The notes: generated by a model not told the origin, from the letters alone. Counted from the stretch's first letter, positions 1 through 11,671 are shown. The stretch: 64,000 nucleotides of DNA from Pictodentalium vernedei (GCA_031216915.1 CM062294.1:388607217-388671216), one strand, 5' to 3'. Program-made: numbers and translations.

Positions 1-235
1 GATGCAGTGTGCGTGACTTCCCCTGATAAAGAAGGTCCTCCCACGGAGGAGGCTTCCAGAGAATGTCCCATAAGACACCTGAGAAGATTGATCCATGGTT
101 TCTGTGGCGACAGAGATGCTACTAACAGAATCTTACAACACGACTGCTTGATCTTTAACAAGATCTGTTGAATCAATGGGGTTGGAGGAATCACGTATCC
201 TATCATTCCGTCCCATGGAATAGAGAGACCGTCTA

Positions 236-955
236 AGCATACTCTCGAGGATCTGGGCATGGCGACACATAAGTCTGCAACTGATTGTTGAGCTGTGTCG
301 CAAACAAGTCTATCATAGGTTGATCCAACTGGTAGCAAATCTGTCTGAACACTCGCTTGTTGAGAGTCCACTCTGATGGCAACAGGCGACATTTCCGAGA
401 GAGGGAGTCTGCTAGTACGTTCAGACGACCTGGTATATGACACACTGATAGATGAACTTGATGCTTCAAGAAATATAGAAGAATTGTTTCCATTAGTTCG
501 CATAACGGAAATGAATGCGTGCCTCCCTGGTTCGTTATGTACGCTACTACTGTCGAGTTGTCTGACAATATTTGAACATGCGCATCCGCTATAATGTGAA
601 TCCACTGTTGCAGCGCTAACCATACTGACATCATTTCTTTGATGTTTATGTGTTTATTCAGGAATCCAGGGTCCCAAAGACACTGGCACTTCGAGTCTGT
701 CGGGCTCAGCGTCGCACCCCAGCCTGTTTGACTCGCATCCATCATGACCGTGAAAGCCGGATCCGGCAGCTGCAGTGGAACTCCCTGAGTTAACCACTGA
801 ATGTCTGCCCAAATCTGGACCTTTTGTTTTACCAGGTCCATTAAAACAATACTAGTCTCGAGCGAATGCGTCTTCATATTCCAGCTCTGAGTAAAGAATA
901 TCTGGAGTGGACGTGTGCGTAAGCGACCCATCGAAGATCCGCAGCCGCTCCGCAC
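236..955 (-). pseudogene. DIRS A RNase H domain and linker
   Basis: One open frame carries a complete DIRS-type RNase H. The four acidic positions are visible in order: D in VMMDAS, E in NIKEMMS, D in LSDNSTVV and D in NVLADSLS. It is followed by the conserved DIRS linker with PMIDLFATQLNNQLQ and VSPCPDPREYA. The frame then stops at 236-233. Comparison with element B (YAVDALSISWNG) shows that loss of one base after the Tyr-Ala codons causes this; the next frame continues the homology as VDGLSIPWNG. The domain copies RNA strands away during reverse transcription. Here it is part of a broken polyprotein. Confidence 0.8.
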
Positions 956-1905
956 AACCCATCAGTCGCATAAATTCCCTCGCTGTTAATGCGTCTGAGT
1001 GTAGACAAAAGCGAGCATAACAAATGACTAATTTTGCTCTGGGTAACAGCAGACGAACCAGATTGTTGTGAGTTTCGAAGCTCATTCCCCAGTGAGTGAA
1101 TGACTTGGATGGAGCTAGACCCGACTTCTTCTCGTTTACAATGAAGCCGAGACATTGAAGCAATAATAGCAGACTCTGAACATCGTTCTGAAGAGTAGTT
1201 TTGTTGCCATATCCCTGAAGAATGTCGCCCAAGTAAGCCGACGTTACCGCTGACGAATCAGCTCAGAAGTGAGACATTACCGAGTTCATTATTCAAGTGA
1301 ATGCGCAGGGTGCTAGATTCATTCAGACCTAAGCACACTGCTCGGAAATGATATACTATCCCTTGAACGGCGAACTGTATGTACTTTCTGAATGCCGGAT
1401 GTACCAAATCACGAAAGTATGCATCCTTTAGATCTATGCTTACCACATAGTCGTTCACTCGTATGCTCACCCTTACTGACCGAATGGTCTCCATATAGAA
1501 CTTTGGAGCTATGATAAAATTGTTTATCCAGCTCAAGTCTATTACCGGTCGGAACGAGCTGTCTGGCTTTGGTACGAGGAACAGGTGACTGTAGAAACCT
1601 AGAGATTCTTGGTTCTCGACGACCTCCATTGCTTCCTTTTTCAAGAGAGACTTTACCTCCAATAGGAGAGACTCTCTTTTTATAGGATTTGACTGAAGAT
1701 GTGTCCAATGCGGACTTCGTGTTAGCAGTGGTTTTGCTCGGAAAGATAGCTGTAGGTCGTCCGAGATCACACTTTCCACCCACTGGTCTTCCGTAATAGT
1801 TATCCAGCTTCTCGCGAATCTTGACAACCTTCCACCAACTGGAATGCAATAGAGGTCCTGACCATCACTTGTAGGACCTGTGAGGCCTACAGGAGGAGAA
1901 ACCAC
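852..1905 (-). pseudogene. DIRS A reverse transcriptase, disabled
   Basis: RT motifs are recognisable: a fingers segment (GFYSHLFLVPKPDSSFRPVIDLSWIN), motif A as SIDLKDAYF, the YHFRAVCLGLN block, and the motif C region as YLGDILQGYGN. The normal form in elements B and C is YLDDILQ, so the first catalytic Asp of the DD pair is Gly here. Between CLGLN and motif C there is a frameshift, then two TGA stops at positions where an Arg codon would be expected, which fits CGA-to-TGA decay. The thumb and connection continue in the frame 1232-852 (FIVNEKKSGLAPSKSFTHWGM). It cannot be functional. Confidence 0.8.
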
Positions 1906-1919
1906 GTCCTCCTCATGAC

Positions 1920-3900
1920 CTCGGCCAGACCCACGCCCCCTTCCTGAGTCGCTATATTGACTATCTCTAGAGTTGTATGAGGATCTCTCGTATCCTAGTG
2001 AGGAGTTCCATTTGGACGATTTTGTCCCGAACCTCCTCCTTTACTCTTCTCTACTGTTGCGGGTTTATTAGACGCTGACTTAAGTAGCAGAGTGTTTGAT
2101 GCTTTCTTTGTAGCTTGGTCATAGACCAAAGAAAGCTTGTCGTCAAAGATATCATGACTGGATACCGGAGTGACTCGTAGAGAGTTTTTCACCCTGTCAT
2201 CTATTAGGATGACGACGCAAGGGCTCCATCACGTCTAATTAACTCCAAATTAGCCACTGTTAAGGCGGAGTTATACGTGGTGAACATCTGGAAAGAACTC
2301 TTAAAGAGGTACGAACATACTCAAATTCCTTCCCATTGAGACGTTGCACCATAGCTCTCGTAAGGTGATTTGCTTAAGACATAGCGTCTAAATTCGCTCT
2401 GTTAGAAGAAATTGCCGTGTCATTTGTGTTCGAGCGAATTGTGAATGACGAAGGTAAGGACATGTCTAGGCCTCGGCCTGCTCATTCAAACGCAGAGGAA
2501 CTCTCTGGACACCTTCCCCCGACCGTTTTAAATGAACATGGTCCAATAAACGGTAAATGTACGGAAGATGACGATAAGAAACCGCCTTTCTTCTTTCCAC
2601 TGGAAAGATTAAATATGGCATCTTCTAGATGGCTGAAGGCCTGCGACACCTGTCTAGACTGTACTGGAAAGGACAGGACCTCCTCCTTTCTTCGGATAAA
2701 GTCAGCATCCAACGACGCCAGTCGCCTCTTTCGAGCGGTCGAAGCATTCTGATTCTCAGGATGAATTAGATCCATCACCACCATGTGTTGTTCCGAAAGG
2801 GAAGGGTAATCCTCCTCCAAATCCCTTTCACCATCCGACTGAATCAGATTAGACTCATGGTCATCAGCATCTGAACGCGCAGATGACTGGACCGACCCAG
2901 CACCATCCGACAGCTCAGGTTCTGAGACTGCCGTAGGCTGCTCCTGCGCTTGCTTGGATGCTGCGATAAGCTGCACAATCTGCGACAGCAAGTCCATGAT
3001 GGACGCCTGAGAAGCAGCGGTCTTCTGTTGCTTGGCCACCGGCTGCTCCTGGGACAGTGTGTCCGAGATGGCTCTTTTCTGCGGACGCCCCGATGAATGA
3101 GGCCTCATTTCCTTGGCTACCGGATGGTGTGACGTCTTTGACGAAGAATGGTCCTTTCTCGGCGATGCAGGCTGGAGATCAGAAATCATGTAGCCAAGGT
3201 GCGGACATGTGTACTTGGTAGCCATTGAAGAAGAAGCCGTAACTGTAGCCGATCCCAGCTGTGAACTGAACGGAGCGTCTCGGATGGGAGGCGTGGATGT
3301 ATGCTCCGACTGATGCAAGTTCCAAACCACAACATCTGGCCTATCAGACCTCATTGAGCTTCCAGTTGAACTTGCCGGCTTCTTCCTCTCAGACATTGCA
3401 GGATGAGCCTGTTTATATTTAATAGTGCTCGTTCTACCCTTTCTACTCTCCTCAACTGCAATGGACACACCCGGCCTCACGGTACCCACGGATGGAGTAA
3501 CTGCTTCACCAGTCGAGCCAGCTGGCAATAGGGAGCTGAAACCACGGGTGTGTGGTTTATTGCCCTGCCTAATATTTAAGAGCACTTTTGCCAGTAGCTC
3601 TGTTTGACTATCTAAATGTGATGATGGAGGCACACTCTCTGACGGCGTCACGTAAACATCATCATGTTCTTGTTCCTCTAAAATAGAAACTGAAAAACTA
3701 GAATGACTTTGTGGCGAGAGGACCAGCATTGGTCTCTAGCCGCTAACGACATACCGTGGTACCCGTCTCCAACGTTTGTCATCCCAATCGACACATGCTG
3801 ATCAAGAATTAGTGCAAGTACACTGACTACAGGCAATACAATCATCATGTAAATCAGAAGAAGACTTCCTTGTATTGCAATTTGAGCAATAAGCTTTCAT
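1920..3900 (-). pseudogene. DIRS A gag-like protein, broken
   Basis: A start codon at 3900 opens a short Cys-rich leader (MKAYCSNCNTRKSSSDLHDD, then CIACSQC). Equivalent leaders begin elements B and C, which is why this start was chosen. The leader frame stops at 3802, and the gag body resumes in another frame from about 3729 to 2482. The body is Ser/Pro/Gln-rich and low in hydrophobic residues, with a basic stretch (KPASSTG, KRAISDTLSQEQPVAKQQKT) as seen in DIRS gag. A last segment near 2192-1995 matches the end of gag in B and C. The leader resembles a zinc-binding cluster; its role is not established. Confidence 0.65.
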
Positions 3901-4659
3901 TTTGAATAAAATTAAAGTCAACTGTACTCGCACCAACTCCCAATAAATATATGAAAAAGATACATAATAATATTCAAAACTATAATTCAAAAAATAATTC
4001 ACAAAAATTTTTTTTTTTTTTCAATTTGGACAGGAGCCCAAGTCCCCAAAGGGAACGATGATCCCAAATGGATCCCGATAGAGCCTAAGTATGGACAAAA
4101 TTGTTTTTTATTATCCAAAAATTAAATGCTACACTACCGGAATATATAATGTATCTTACAATAGTCCTACCATGATTGATAAACTACATATATAAACAGA
4201 GCGTTGTCAATGTAAACAACATCAAATGAAAACCAGAAACAAGACTCCAGGTACTGAATAACATGGCCCGAAGTCAGTAACAGATTTTGAACTATCCGAT
4301 GTAAAGTGAGATCTTCATCAGAAGAAAAAACGATACATCGGATGTATGATGCATGACCAAAAACATCTAAACACCCCTAGGATGAGGACGTAACCATGAG
4401 GATAAACATTCTGTGAAACATGTTAAACACTCAAGAAATTTATAAAAAAAATTCAACAAAACAAGCCAAAAAGCATGGGAGTTTAACTGGGGGCTTCAAG
4501 GAAGGACAGAGAAGGAACACTCAACAGTGGAAGAATCATTAGAAAGAATGATGACGTCAGACCCATGTCCCGAAATTGGGAGACATGAAATAATTTTGTC
4601 AAAAATTAAAAAGTTACAGCCCTGAACACAGAGGGCCAAACAAAGAATAGTTTGTGCCA

Positions 4660-4847
4660 ATTTCAGTGGTTCCTGGATACTGCGCATGCGCAGATCACAA
4701 AAGTATGGAGGATCACATAGGACATAATTTTTTCCGTTTTGCATGCAAATTTGGGGGATTGGTGGGGGCAATATTTGTGTTTGGCCCTGGATATTTTTGT
4801 GTTATCACCAGCTAAGAAGTCTGGGCCATTGGTTGTTGTATAAAAAT
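4660..4847 (-). repeat. 5' inverted terminal repeat of DIRS A
   Basis: Blocks shared with the mapped end of element B include GCGCA followed by AAAAGTATGGAGGA, ATTTGTGTTTGGCCCTGG, and GTCTGGGCCATTGG close to the tip. By alignment to B the element ends near 4845-4848. The matching 3' repeat lies outside the window. Confidence 0.65.
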
Positions 4848-5659
4848 ACCAAGAGGTATATGCTTTCCCTGACTGTCGCGAAAAGTCTGTCTGTCAAGAG
4901 AGCTAATGTAAACACTGGGCACCATCTCAATACATTCTTCAATCATATCCACAAAACATATCGCAAATATGTCACAAGCAAATTGCAAATTGCACAATGA
5001 TGTGTCAAATATTTGGTGCTTAGCAAACTTTGAGCAGTATAGTTATTAGTTTAAATGACAGGTTGGTTGCTGTTTAGGGAGTGCTTAGGATAACGTGGTT
5101 ATTACCACTGACCTCACCTCTGGGTCATATATCAACAAGTCCATTTGGATGAGTTTTGGTCACAATTTAGGGATTGTTGTAAGGTAAATTGGTCATTACC
5201 ACCGACTTCGCCCCTAGGTCATATATCCTAACAGACTTGTCGATATATGCCCAGAGATGAGGTCGTAACATCAATAAAATACCAATGTGTATTTGATATA
5301 TGACAACATATTGCTTGTTAAAATCTGTAACCGTGTCAATGCTATTTTTTACCCTTAATGGGCTAATTCTGACTTGTTGGCTCACATTCTGGTCTTAAAA
5401 CAGGTGCCCTAACATTCACTGATGAGGAATTATTTTGGACAACAGTAATTTTATTTTGCACAGGTTTTTAGTAAAGTTTTGCCTGCCTGTAACACTTTAC
5501 TGGAAACCAGTGCAAAAGCAGAACAGTTTCAATTGTAGTGTAGTGCTATTTCCAGAAAATTTTCCAGGTAATTAAGGGGTGAAGGGTAGTCTGCTGAAAG
5601 GTTAATTTCAGGCAAACACCTCTTGCATTCCTGAATATATTTTGTATAAACAATTCTAC
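4848..5659. other. Intron of the LRP1-like gene, no gene seen
   Basis: AT-rich DNA between the tip of DIRS A and exon 4. Two diverged copies of a short segment (GGTCATTACCAC and GGTTATTACCAC, each followed by GGTCATATATC) occur at about 5095-5240. No coding signal or terminal repeat was recognised. Confidence 0.5.
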
Positions 5660-5822
5660 CTTTTATTTGAATCTATAGCCAGAGATTTTGGTCTTGTAAT
5701 GTTGGTTGGTATCACAGTTCGGCATCGTGACCCAGCAACATTACACATAAAAATTCTGCTATGAGGAATATCTGTAAAATACCAGTTTCCACCTATCCAA
5801 TCCTTTGCAACTTGGGTATCAT
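5660..5822 (-). CDS. LRP1: LRP1-like exon 4 (YWTD propeller blade)
   Basis: A 163-nt exon with a clean acceptor (T-rich tract ending TTTCAG) and donor AAAAG|GTAGAA. The peptide includes KDWIGGNWYFTDIPHSRIF, then MCNVAGSRC and ITRPKSLAIDSNK. These are the signature of a LDL-receptor-family beta-propeller blade (W-x-G-N-x-Y-F-x-D, R-I-x-x-C-N, P-x-x-L-A-I-D). The x-Y-F-T-D form with Cys-Asn downstream recalls the first propeller of vertebrate LRP1. The exon starts in phase 1, so the last A of exon 3 plus AT gives Asn, and it ends in phase 2. Extracellular, ligand-uptake receptor. No expression evidence is available from sequence alone. Confidence 0.85.
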
Positions 5823-6367
5823 CTGAAAAAAATAAAACACAGGGATTCATAAATTGTTTTATCACAAAATCACCTACAAATGACATCAATGGCAACATCA
5901 TAATGTTGTGAGTTGGTTTCGGAAGTAGAATTGAATTAATCTTCTCTTATATTTCATTAACTGTTGATATAAAACAAACATAACACAACTGCAAAAAAAA
6001 TACATTTCCTGAATAACTAAACACTTTCACTTCTTGCTTCAGAAACAATGCTTGCGACGGTGGACTTATTCCAATGAGGGACCATAAGCCATGATTTCAA
6101 AGCAAAATTTGAAAACATAATAAAATTTGTTTGGCAGTTTTTGTGAATACTGCTGGTCAGTTTAGGTGTTATGTTAGGTAAAAGGTTACATTACACATTA
6201 TGTGATATAAAGAATCTCAAATTCGTCACAATTTGACATGAAATGTATGAACTTCGATTACTGAAATCAATCTGAGCTTGGTAAACATTGGCTCAGGACA
6301 ATTTTAATAAACTTGATACAGATATTTTATAGGAAATTAGAGAACCTCTATCTCTGCCATAAAATAA
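5823..6367. other. Intron DNA, 3' part of a MITE-like repeat
   Basis: AT-rich intron. Around 6010-6190 there are pieces of the palindromic MITE family seen at 15240 and 49381 (TTGTGAATACTGCTGG, then GTTAGGTAAAAGGTTA). No coding signal. Confidence 0.45.
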
Positions 6368-7680
6368 ACTAGAGGCTCTAAAGAGCCTGTTATTGCACAC
6401 CTGGCAGAACTATGTATAAAAATGTGATTTACCATAGGATTTCCATGGTAACTATGAGCCACAATTGTGGCCATGTTTGCAACATTACATCAACATTACA
6501 GAAGGATCATTGGTAGAAGGTGTCCCTGTCCTCAGTCATGTGAAGTTTCAAAACATTTGCCCTTGTTGTTTCAGAGGAGAAGAGTTTTCAAAATTGACCA
6601 ATCAGAATCAAAGAATGCCTCTTGCGGCCATGTTTTTCATCCAACAGGAATAAAATGAGTAACCTCTCATAGACCATTCCTGTCAAGTTTTGGTTCACAT
6701 CAGCTCAGTAGTTCCAGAGAAGAGGAAAATGTGATTTCCCATAGGGTTTCTGGTGGTAACTATAAGCCGCAACCTGCGGCCATGTTTGCAACCCAATCAA
6801 CACATTGAATGGAGAACTTTGGTAGAGGGGGTCCCAGTCATCGACCATGTGAAGTTTCAAAATATTTTGCCTTGTGGTTTCAGAGGGAAAGATTTTTTCA
6901 AAATCCACCAATCAGAATCAGAGAATGCCTCTGGTGGCGATGTTTTCCAACCAATGGGAACAAAAAGACGATTCCTGCGAAGTTTGGTTCACGTTGGCTC
7001 AGTAGTTCCAGAGAAGATGAAAATGTGATTTCCCAAAGTGCTTCTATTGTAACTATAAGCTGTAATTGTGGCCATGTTTTCAACCTGATTAACATTAAAT
7101 GAGGATCATTGGTAGAAAGTGTCCCAGTCATTAACCATGCAAAGTTTCAAAAGATTTGGCCCAGTGGTTTCAGAGAAGATTTTTCAAAATCCACCTATCA
7201 AAATCAAAGAATGCTTCTGGCAGCCAGGTTTTTTGGATGCGTGCTAACAAAATGAGGAGTGTTTGCAGAGGACCTCCCATAGACTATCTCTGCCAGGTTT
7301 GGTTCATGTCAGCTCAGTAGTTCCAGAGAAGAAGATGAAAATGTGATTTCCCATAGGGTTTCTATAGTAACTATAAGCCGCAATTGTGGCCATGTTTGCA
7401 ACCCGATCAACATTAAATGAGGATTGTTGGTGAAGGGGATCCCAGTCATCATTTATGTAAAGTATCAAAACATTTGGCCTTGAAGTTTCAGAGAAGATTT
7501 TTTAAAATTCACCAACCAGAATCAAAGAATGCCTATGGCAGCCATGTTTTTCATCTGACGGGAACAAAATGAGGATCGTTTGTAGAGGACCTCCCACAGA
7601 CCATTCCTGCCAGTTTGGTTCACAAGTTCCAGAGAAGAAGATGAAAATCTGAAAAAGTTTACAGATGCTGGACCATGATG
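6368..7680 (+). mobile_element. Helentron-like element with ~300-bp tandem units
   Basis: It starts with the palindrome AGGCTCTAAAGAGCCT. About four head-to-tail copies of a unit of roughly 300 bp follow; the marker AAAATGTGATTTCCCATAGG and its variants recur near 6418, 6726, 7019 and 7336. Each unit also carries GGCCATGTTTGCAAC and CAGCTCAGTAGTTCCAGAGA. The 3' end is degenerate, near 7650-7740, and the family assignment rests on the 5' palindrome and the array. Short open frames inside are products of the repeat and not genes. Confidence 0.55.
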
Positions 7681-7928
7681 GATGCCAAATGATAGCAAAA
7701 GCTCACATGACCTTTTAGGCCAGACTAGCTCAAAATTGACTCTGAACATGACAAGGCAAACATTCTCAACTGTGTGGTACCCTAATCACAAAAGAGGGCA
7801 TTTTTCTCGATCAGATGATATCAGGTCGCAATATATTTATACACCAATCAAGAATGGTGCTGGATGGGGTGGGGTGTGATGGTGAGGGCTGTCCCTTTTA
7901 TTGTACTAAACTAATTTTTTTTTTTTTT
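7681..7928. other. Intron DNA ending in a poly-T run
   Basis: A short stretch with a T homopolymer at about 7916-7936, which is the A-tail of the minus-strand SINE that follows. Nothing else was recognised. Confidence 0.4.
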
Positions 7929-8187
7929 TTTTTTTTGTTATTAGGGTTTAACGACACATTAACAGCCAGGGTCATATCATGTCAGTGACAGATCTACAGG
8001 TGGAGGAAGCCGGAGTACCCAGAGAGAACAACCGAGCAACGATGAGCAGCTGTCAGCTCTCCAACCTCGTAACTCTGAATTCTGCACCGCGGCACAGGCA
8101 GGGTTAGATTGGTTGAAGACATGTGCACCATCGACAGTACGCCTTAGTACACAGCGTCATCGTGCCCCCATGAAAGCAATCGGGTAC
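7929..8187 (-). mobile_element. SINE body, minus strand
   Basis: On the minus strand it carries the body of the SINE at 11327-11671: CACTGTGTACTAAGGC-like, then TACTCCGGCTTCCTCCACC and a tail with GTTAAACCCTAATAAC followed by poly-A. The tRNA-like head is missing, so it is 5' truncated. Confidence 0.6.
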
Positions 8188-9120
8188 TAAACTAATAAAT
8201 CAGTCTTTCAGTTTCAAAGCTGTAACCTCCTCCCCTTCCCTCATTTTATGTATTTATATCCGACCTATATATATATATTATAATCAGGAAAGCAATTAAC
8301 TTACTGACAACTAAAATGAGTTTAATGCAACTAGCAAGACAAAGGAGGGCTTGCTGCATTGAACACAGCAACCATTCCTTTGTCTTGCTAGCTACACAAT
8401 GTGTTGGATATTTGTCAAGATCAAGCAACTCCAGGTCTTGCGATTGTTCCCACTCAGAAAAAGTAAAGGAACGGCATCCCCCAAGATAGTTTCACTGAAT
8501 GTATGACCATATCATGACCATAACACAGATAACCTATTCTCAGAAATGTGCAACCACATAACATCTCTGATTCCACATGTTATCAACTCAAATGTCTCAT
8601 TATACAGCTCAAAGGTTTACTCCAGTGCAACAAACACTGAAATCTTTGAACACTAGACTTTGAGGCATATATCACATGTATCTTATATCAGTTCATCCAT
8701 TTTATTTTCTTTGTCTTCAGGTTTTATCATTGTGAATGTATTCTGTCCAACTGATTCAAGAAGCCTGTACGGCCATATGGTTGGATCTGGGTATATTGAC
8801 ATCATGACTAGTATAGTCTGCTAAATAAACAACACTGGAATCACCAAGTTTTACTTTAATTTTAAACTATCAACCCTATTACAGGCATGAGATATGTTAA
8901 GCTGATGAATTGTAAAATAGTAAGTTTTCGGGGCAAAAATAGTGGAATTTTAATTTTTATATGGCTTAACTGGTAGAGTTGAGGAAACCCATATTTGGGC
9001 TTTATTCTGAAGTGCAGGTACCGCAACTTAATCTCTTCATATTCTGTGGATGTGCTTCAATTTATTGTTCAATTGAAATTATTATGTCTGAAAGTTTGTT
9101 TTGTTACAATTTAAGGGATA
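8188..9120. other. Intron DNA, no gene seen
   Basis: Largely unique, AT-rich sequence. A minus-strand acceptor-like site precedes a short open stretch at about 8795-8690, but its reading frame does not fit the surrounding exons, so it is not called. Confidence 0.4.
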
Positions 9121-9226
9121 AAATTTAAGTTCATAGGTAGGGATCGCGGTGGCTCAGTGGTTATGGCATTGGACTTCAAACTGAAAGGTCCATGGTTCGA
9201 TCCTCGCCAGGGGTAACTGCGCTGTA
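9121..9226 (+). mobile_element. SINE tRNA-like head (truncated copy)
   Basis: A tRNA-like head with A-box-like TGGCTCAGTGG and B-box GGTTCGATCC, typical of an internal pol III promoter. The body is missing. The first ~100 bases, including a leader AAATTTAAGTTCATAGG, match the complete copy at 11327 almost exactly. This is a SINE fragment and not a tRNA gene: no acceptor stem pairs around it. Confidence 0.7.
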
Positions 9227-10621
9227 CTAGCCAAATCACTCAAAACATAAAAAAGTCCCACTTTCCCATGACAATTTAACTAACAAATTGTTCAACTTAA
9301 AGATGATATTTAATAATTATACTACAAATGACAATATTCTCATATTTTTCATTAATATTAATTTTTAGAAAATTTTAAAGCCAATTTACAACATGGAAGT
9401 TGGAATTGAGTGCGCAGACTCATAAAAAAAAAAATTCCTGGGCAAATCGATCAACAAGGTGTTTCGGAAAAGTTTCCAGTTCAAGGCTCAATATCACTCT
9501 CAGAGTCACTTCTATACATCTAAATATTTTATTTTATTATTTCATTATTATTATAGATCTTATTTTTCAGTAATAGAATCACAATAATAGCATGAACTCG
9601 TGGTACTGCTGGTAAAGCCAGCACTGAATCACTTGTAACAGTATCATAGGCGGAGTGATGCACCAAAGTGTGACAGCATTCAGGAAGCTACCGAGGGATA
9701 ATCCTTGTTACCCATCAATTCAATAGATACTGAGAAATATCTTTTGGATAATTTGCGATAATTCATGAGCTAGCATATAATAAATACTGTTTACACAACA
9801 TAGGTATAACGTCAAGTTTAGCCAATAATTTATAAATATGCTGCCCACCTTAAACCCCTGGTGTTGGACACTAGGTGCCAATACTATAAAACTTTTACAA
9901 CTGTATTTTCGGGAATTGTATTTTCTAGTCATGACTTTAAATGGGTTGAAATGAACCATTAGCATTTTTAAAGATTTGGCAATTTGCCATTTGGCAAATT
10001 GCCATATCTTTTAAAATGCTGAAGATTCATTTAGTTAGTTATACTAATAGGTAGAAAACACAATTGTAAAAGTTTTATAGTATTGGCTCCACGTCCTATT
10101 TTACCAGTAAGGCAGAACTAGTTTTCCAGTCAACAAGCATTGCTCTATATCCCATGGTTCCCACAGCAGGCTTTGGGCACTCACCCACTATACCCCAATG
10201 TCCAATGATGAGACTAACATTTCAGACAACTCAAACAGAAATAACAACACATGTGTTAGGCCAATAAAAAAAAAGTCTTGTTTCTCAGGCACCTTCCTCA
10301 TCACTGAAAATTTGTTTCTTTACCCACTTTTTAGCCCAAAATTTTTTCAGTGATGCTATTGTGCACCTGTAGGATAAAAATTGGACCAACTAGATCTCGC
10401 TGAGCTCTGTTAAATTTCCAACTGCAGTATGGAAATTTTCACTGCTGAAAACATTGTTTTTTCCACAGAATAGGATAAGGAAGTAAATTAATAATTTCAA
10501 CTATTTTTAGGATTGTGGATTTACAGAAAAAAAAATAATGCCTCCCTCTCTCATCAGAAAATTGATAGAAAACTGACTGAGAATCAAGAATTTTTTTGTA
10601 ATATGCCTTATGTTTACTTAC
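9227..10621. other. Intron DNA with dispersed repeat fragments
   Basis: AT-rich. At 9965-10018 a palindrome of GGCAATTTGCCA type is present. The segment at about 9770-10150 (ATATGCTGCCCACCTTAAA, then TCCTATTTTACCAGTAA) is a diverged copy of repeats also found near 14380-14500 and 41790-41910. No gene found. Confidence 0.45.
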
Positions 10622-10718
10622 TGTCTAGTCCATAGTGGATTGGTAACTCCCATTTATCTTTACTGTCGTTTACGCTGCCACACATCATTTTACACTTGCC
10701 CTTAAAATCATTAGTCAC
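10622..10718 (-). CDS. LRP1: LRP1-like exon 3
   Basis: A 97-nt exon bounded by acceptor AAATTTCAG and a consensus donor, ACA|GTAAGT. It starts in phase 0, exactly as the end of exon 2 requires, and ends in phase 1 as exon 4 requires. The peptide reads VTNDFKGKCKMMCG, then KWELPIHYGLD. It supplies the stretch between Leu-Cys-Trp of exon 2 and the Asp-Trp-Ile-Gly-Gly strand of exon 4, so it completes the first blade. The first LRP1 propeller likewise has CWV followed by a C-containing strand here. On its own this exon would not be recognisable; the call rests on splice sites, phase and position. Confidence 0.8.
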
Positions 10719-10796
10719 CTGAAATTTATATTACCTTCTCATCAGAATAGATGGCCTTCATAAATAATACATATAAAAGCATGAACCTTTACTTAA

Positions 10797-11031
10797 CTCT
10801 TAGAAGCCGGGGAATCGGAATGAAGTTATTGAACATCACATACCCCGAAAAACTTACAGTAAAACAGGTGCTTCTGGTCAAGTGTCGTCTGCCTGAATAG
10901 GCAGACGACACTTGACTAGAAGCACCTGCTCAGTGTTTAATTCTCCCCCAGCCCAAAGATAGCTGAACTGCCACAGATTACCTGCCGTATTACATCACAG
11001 GCAAGAAAACTTGACTCCCGGCTTCTAAGAG
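10797..11031. mobile_element. Palindromic MITE with perfect inner hairpin
   Basis: Terminal inverted repeats CTCTTAGAAGCCGGG and CCCGGCTTCTAAGAG. Flanks are TTAA on the left and CTAA on the right, a near-match to a TTAA target duplication. An internal hairpin at 10865-10928 has long arms around GCCTGAATAGGC. The word GCAGACGACACTTG is shared with the MITEs at 15240 and 49381. Confidence 0.65.
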
Positions 11032-11326
11032 CTAATATAATGGCCAAAATTGGAACTGGGCATTAAAATTTAATTATTTTTTGTCTCAAAGACAATGAGT
11101 TTATTTCAATGAGGAGTGTAAGCTTTGTGTTTGAGGCAAAAAAATTGTTAAATCAAGTTATGAAGACATTGTTTTGAAAGTGTCATCTTCTATTCTTGTT
11201 TGGAGGCTTACGCAGGGGATAAGACACAACTGAACGATACATAAATAACTAGAACTATCACTGAAGGTGATTAATACCCCCACACTAGAATGAACCTCTG
11301 AATGTTGAGATTGAAAAGTCACAAAT

Positions 11327-11671
11327 AAATTTAAGTTCATAGGTAGGGATCGCGGTGGCTCAGTGGTTATGGCATTGGACTTCAAACTGAAAGGTCCATG
11401 GTTCGATCCTCGCCAGGGGAAACTGCGCTGTTTCCTTGGGAAAGGCACTTCATCCGCACTGCCCATGTACGGACACAGTGGCACTGTGTACTAAGGCATA
11501 CTGCATATCGATCGTGCACTTGTCTTCAATCAATGGTAACTGTGCTTGTATTGAGTTAGTATGTTTGGGAGCCTGCTTGATGGTTCTCTCCGGGTACTCC
11601 GGCGTCCTCCACCCATAACACTGTCTTGACACGAGGTGACTCTGGTTGTCGAAAGTGGCGTTAAACCCCAG
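11327..11671 (+). mobile_element. Complete tRNA-derived SINE
   Basis: The head has A-box-like TGGCTCAGTGG and B-box GGTTCGATCC. The body contains GGCACTTCATCCGCACTG, CACTGTGTACTAAGGCAT and TCTCCGGGTACTCCGG. The tail GGCGTTAAACCCCAG is interrupted by the start of the Helentron-like element at 11671. Further copies lie at 7929, 9121, 29408, 35393 and 36755, in both orientations. Confidence 0.75.

Larger units (their letters stand above)
1..4847 (-). mobile_element. DIRS-like retrotransposon A (cut by window edge, decayed)
   Basis: Reading leftward from about 4847 there is a 5' inverted terminal repeat, a gag-like region, a reverse transcriptase, an RNase H and the start of the linker to a tyrosine recombinase. 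The recombinase itself would lie beyond base 1. The order gag, RT, RNase H, recombinase and the RNase H style (DNSTVVAYITNQGGTHS) are those of the DIRS order, not of LTR retrotransposons. It resembles element B closely in sequence and less so element C. Frameshifts, stops and an altered RT active site show it is dead. It lies in the intron downstream of LRP1-like exon 4, in the same orientation as the gene. Confidence 0.85.

Noticed and set aside
1-4847. Integrated pararetrovirus or Ty3-like LTR element
   Set aside because: RNase H form, gene order, inverted rather than direct terminal repeats, and the tyrosine recombinase in the sister elements point to DIRS; no integrase or aspartic protease motif was seen.
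8690-8827. Possible minus-strand exon with acceptor TTTATTTAGCAG
   Set aside because: In the phase required after exon 3 it meets a stop within about 20 codons, no donor is present, and exons 3 and 4 join without it.
9137-9210. tRNA gene
   Set aside because: A and B boxes are present but no closing acceptor stem; the same sequence heads a dispersed SINE.
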